64,000 nucleotides of DNA from Opitutaceae bacterium (GTDB taxonomy: Bacteria; Verrucomicrobiota; Verrucomicrobiia; Opitutales; Opitutaceae), in the NCBI GenBank assembly GCA_030693515.1, contig JAUYAK010000057.1, positions 114,589 to 178,588 of the forward strand, read 5' to 3'. Positions 62,468-64,000 of the stretch are shown here, one piece after another. The notes beneath the pieces were generated by a model, which saw nothing but the letters and a program-made list of their open reading frames with translations, did no database searches and had not been told where the DNA came from. Every line of letters begins with the position of its first letter. The stretch's first letter is position 1. The translations under genes and the position numbers were made by a program.

Positions 62468-63490
62468 ATGAAGAAGCCATCCATGCCGACCATGAAAGAC
62501 GTGGCGAAGGCCTGCGGGGTCGCCGAGTCCACCGTCTCGCGCGTGCTCAACGGCACCAAGTTCGTCACACCGGAGACGCGCACGATTATCGAGCGCGCGC
62601 TACGGGAAATGAATTTCCATCGCGACTCCCACGCTCGCCGCCTCGCGCGCGGTCGCAGCGATTTTGTCGGGCTTGTCATTTCCGATATCGAAAATCCGTT
62701 TTACCCCGGCCTGATCAAATCGTTCGAGACCGCCGCGCTCGCACACGGCTACGAAGTGCTGCTCTGCACGACAAACTACGATCCGGCGCGCACCGAGCAC
62801 GTTTTTCGCCGGATGATCGAAAACAAATCCCCTGGCGTAGCCGTGATGACTTCTCGAGTGGACGGTTCGATCGCCGAACGCCTCGCCGAACACGGGATCG
62901 CCTCGGTCTTTCTCGACTCCGACGGGCCGGGGCGGCGCAAGAGCAACATTCGCCTCGACTACGCCCAGGGAGCCGGCGAAGCCGTTCGCTACCTGCACAC
63001 GCTCAACCATCGCCGCTTCGCCCTTATCGCCGGTCAGCAGGATCGCCCCTCGCACTCCGCCTATCGCCGCGCCGTCGAGAGTGAACTCAAGAAGCTTGGA
63101 CTGAAACCCCATGTCATCGAGAGCAGCAACGACGCCGCCACGGGCGCGGCCGCGGCCGAACAATTATTGACCTTGGCCGAACCGCCGACGGCGGTGCTCT
63201 GCAGCAACGACCTCACCGCACTTGGCGCTGTGCGTGCGTTCCTGCGCTGTGGACTCAGTGTGCCGCAGGACATCTCCGTCGTAGGTGCGGACGACATCCC
63301 GCTGGCCGCACTGTCTTATCCGCCGCTCACTACCGTGCGAATCCCGAGAGAAAAGCTGGGCACACTCGCCATGGGCATTCTCCACAAGATGCTGGGCTCA
63401 TCTCGCCGCGCCGGCGAGGAGTCGCAATTGATGACCAACCTGGTAATTCGCGAATCTGCCGGCCCCGCCCGAAAAGTGCCTCGCAGATGA
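62468..63490 (+). CDS. LacI-family transcriptional regulator
   Basis: 340 residues from the ATG at 62468 (an in-frame ATG at 62483 is an alternative). The helix-turn-helix is MKDVAKACGVAESTVSRVLN with G-T-K-F-V-T-P-E-T-R and hinge H-A-R-R-L-A-R-G-R-S-D. The periplasmic-binding-like effector domain has V-G-L-V-I-S-D-I-E-N-P-F-Y, R-P-S-H-S-A-Y-R-R and VVGADDIPLAALSYPPLTTV. It likely senses a sugar. Two matching operator candidates lie upstream of 56069 and 63679. It reads toward the receptor gene at 63679, 188 bases away. Confidence 0.94.
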   Translation: MKKPSMPTMKDVAKACGVAESTVSRVLNGTKFVTPETRTIIERALREMNFHRDSHARRLARGRSDFVGLVISDIENPFYPGLIKSFETAALAHGYEVLLCTTNYDPARTEHVFRRMIENKSPGVAVMTSRVDGSIAERLAEHGIASVFLDSDGPGRRKSNIRLDYAQGAGEAVRYLHTLNHRRFALIAGQQDRPSHSAYRRAVESELKKLGLKPHVIESSNDAATGAAAAEQLLTLAEPPTAVLCSNDLTALGAVRAFLRCGLSVPQDISVVGADDIPLAALSYPPLTTVRIPREKLGTLAMGILHKMLGSSRRAGEESQLMTNLVIRESAGPARKVPRR

Positions 63491-63601
63491 AGTGACCACC
63501 CAGGGGCGTCGACACTATGCCTCGGCCCTGCGGGCAAGCGCCACCACCGGTTTCGCGCTAATTGGGCGTAATAGACCTTGACCGATGTCCTTGTCTAGGT
63601 A

Positions 63602-63616
63602 GGCAAGCGGTTGCCC
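63602..63616 (+). promoter_or_regulatory. LacI-family operator candidate 2
   Basis: GGCAAGCGGTTGCCC: GGCAA and TTGCC arms round a central GCGG. It lies 63 bases before the TonB receptor start and directly downstream of TTGACC (63578-63583), a plausible -35, so a bound repressor would cover the -10 region. It is a near match to GGAAAGCGCTTGCCC at 55973. Confidence 0.65.
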
Positions 63617-63678
63617 ACGCAGTCGCTCCACTGCTGCTTCGACCTATTTTCAACGTCACACGACCAGACCCGTAACCC

Positions 63679-64000
63679 ATGAAACCGAACCTACCCACCC
63701 AAACCCCGCTCGCGTTGCTCCTCGGCCTCATCCTCGCCTCGCTCCCGCTCGCCGCACAAACCGCCCCTACTGCCAATCGCGCTGCCTCCGAAGGCGAAAC
63801 CGACAAGGCGATCGAACTTTCGCCCTTCGTCGTCCAATCGGAAAAAGACACGGGCTATCAGGCGGCCTCGACTCTGGCCGGGACCCGCCTCAACACGCCG
63901 GTCAAGGATCTCGGCGCCTCGATTTCGATCTACACCAAAGATTTTCTGACCGACATCGGCGCGACCAACTCCAGCGATCTGCTCATCTTCGCCACTGGTA
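63679..64000 (+). CDS. TonB-dependent outer-membrane receptor, N-terminal part (cut by window edge)
   Basis: 107 codons are visible from the ATG at 63679. The signal peptide LALLLGLILASLPLAAQ (11-27) is followed by L-S-P-F-V-V (47-52), GYQAASTLAGTRLNTPVKDL and the start of the plug, GASISIYTKDFLTDIGATNS. There is no STN domain. The plug opening is closer to that of the receptor at 1684 than to the one at 57397. Its promoter carries a LacI-type operator candidate, so it is probably controlled by the regulator just upstream. Confidence 0.92.
   Translation, partial: MKPNLPTQTPLALLLGLILASLPLAAQTAPTANRAASEGETDKAIELSPFVVQSEKDTGYQAASTLAGTRLNTPVKDLGASISIYTKDFLTDIGATNSSDLLIFATG

Noticed and set aside
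1..64000. CRISPR array or prophage
   Set aside because: No regularly spaced direct repeats with unique spacers, and no integrase, capsid, terminase or tail genes on either strand.

Overview
The window reads as chromosome of a high-GC member of Verrucomicrobiota, most likely family Opitutaceae. This is inferred from the gene set: three TonB-dependent receptors whose mature ends carry the L-(S/T/N)-P-F-x-V ... GY-x-A-x-(S)-T-L-A-G-(T/S)-R signature, a DUF1552/DUF1592 pair, Tat-exported Gfo/Idh/MocA oxidoreductases, sulfatases, DUF1080 and ThuA-like proteins. No 16S rRNA is present to confirm it, and no CRISPR array, prophage or intact insertion sequence was seen.

1-7.3 kb: the start of argH, a small secreted protein, divergent tRNA-Asp(GTC) and tRNA-Arg(TCT), then an ECF sigma / FecR / STN-type TonB receptor signalling operon. 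7.2-19.3 kb: a three-gene MdtABC-like RND efflux operon that runs through ATGA overlaps into a DUF1592 (cytochrome-like) lipoprotein and a Tat-exported DUF1552 protein. A short 3' scar of a second DUF1552 gene lies just beyond. 19.5-27.5 kb: a frameshifted lipoprotein, a Gfo/Idh oxidoreductase, denD, an SDR, pheA, scpB and, divergently, ilvD.

27.5-31.3 kb is an accessory patch. It holds an AT-richer tail-anchored TerB-like protein, two copies of one antitoxin/PIN-toxin module, a single-domain response regulator, a stump of an Ig-like surface protein, and a hicAB pair lying between the two ends of the second (broken) PIN module. 31.5-35.6 kb returns to ordinary genes (ThuA-like, DTW/TapT, a divergent DAHP synthase, an RluA-family pseudouridine synthase), with a REP-like inverted pair and a copy of a cloverleaf-shaped dispersed repeat whose other copy sits inside the efflux operon.

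35.6-51.1 kb: an AT-rich gene-poor spacer, an AraC regulator, a DUF1080 protein, a cupin phosphomannose isomerase, and an eight-gene minus-strand operon: GntR regulator, sugar MFS porter, ROK kinase, sulfatase, class I mannose-6-phosphate isomerase homologue, cupin glucose-6-phosphate isomerase, GH2 glycosidase with a discoidin-like domain, and a beta-helix enzyme. Together these would remove sulfate, cut glycosides, import and phosphorylate the sugar, and feed it as mannose-6-P/glucose-6-P to fructose-6-P.

51.6-64 kb: a second carbohydrate locus on the plus strand: DUF5060/DUF4038 glycosidase, TIM-barrel isomerase/epimerase, two Gfo/Idh oxidoreductases, a TonB receptor, a GH28 remnant, a sulfatase, a LacI regulator, and the start of another TonB receptor. 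Two near-identical LacI-type operator candidates (55,973 and 63,602) link the regulator to the second Gfo/Idh-TonB unit and to the last receptor.
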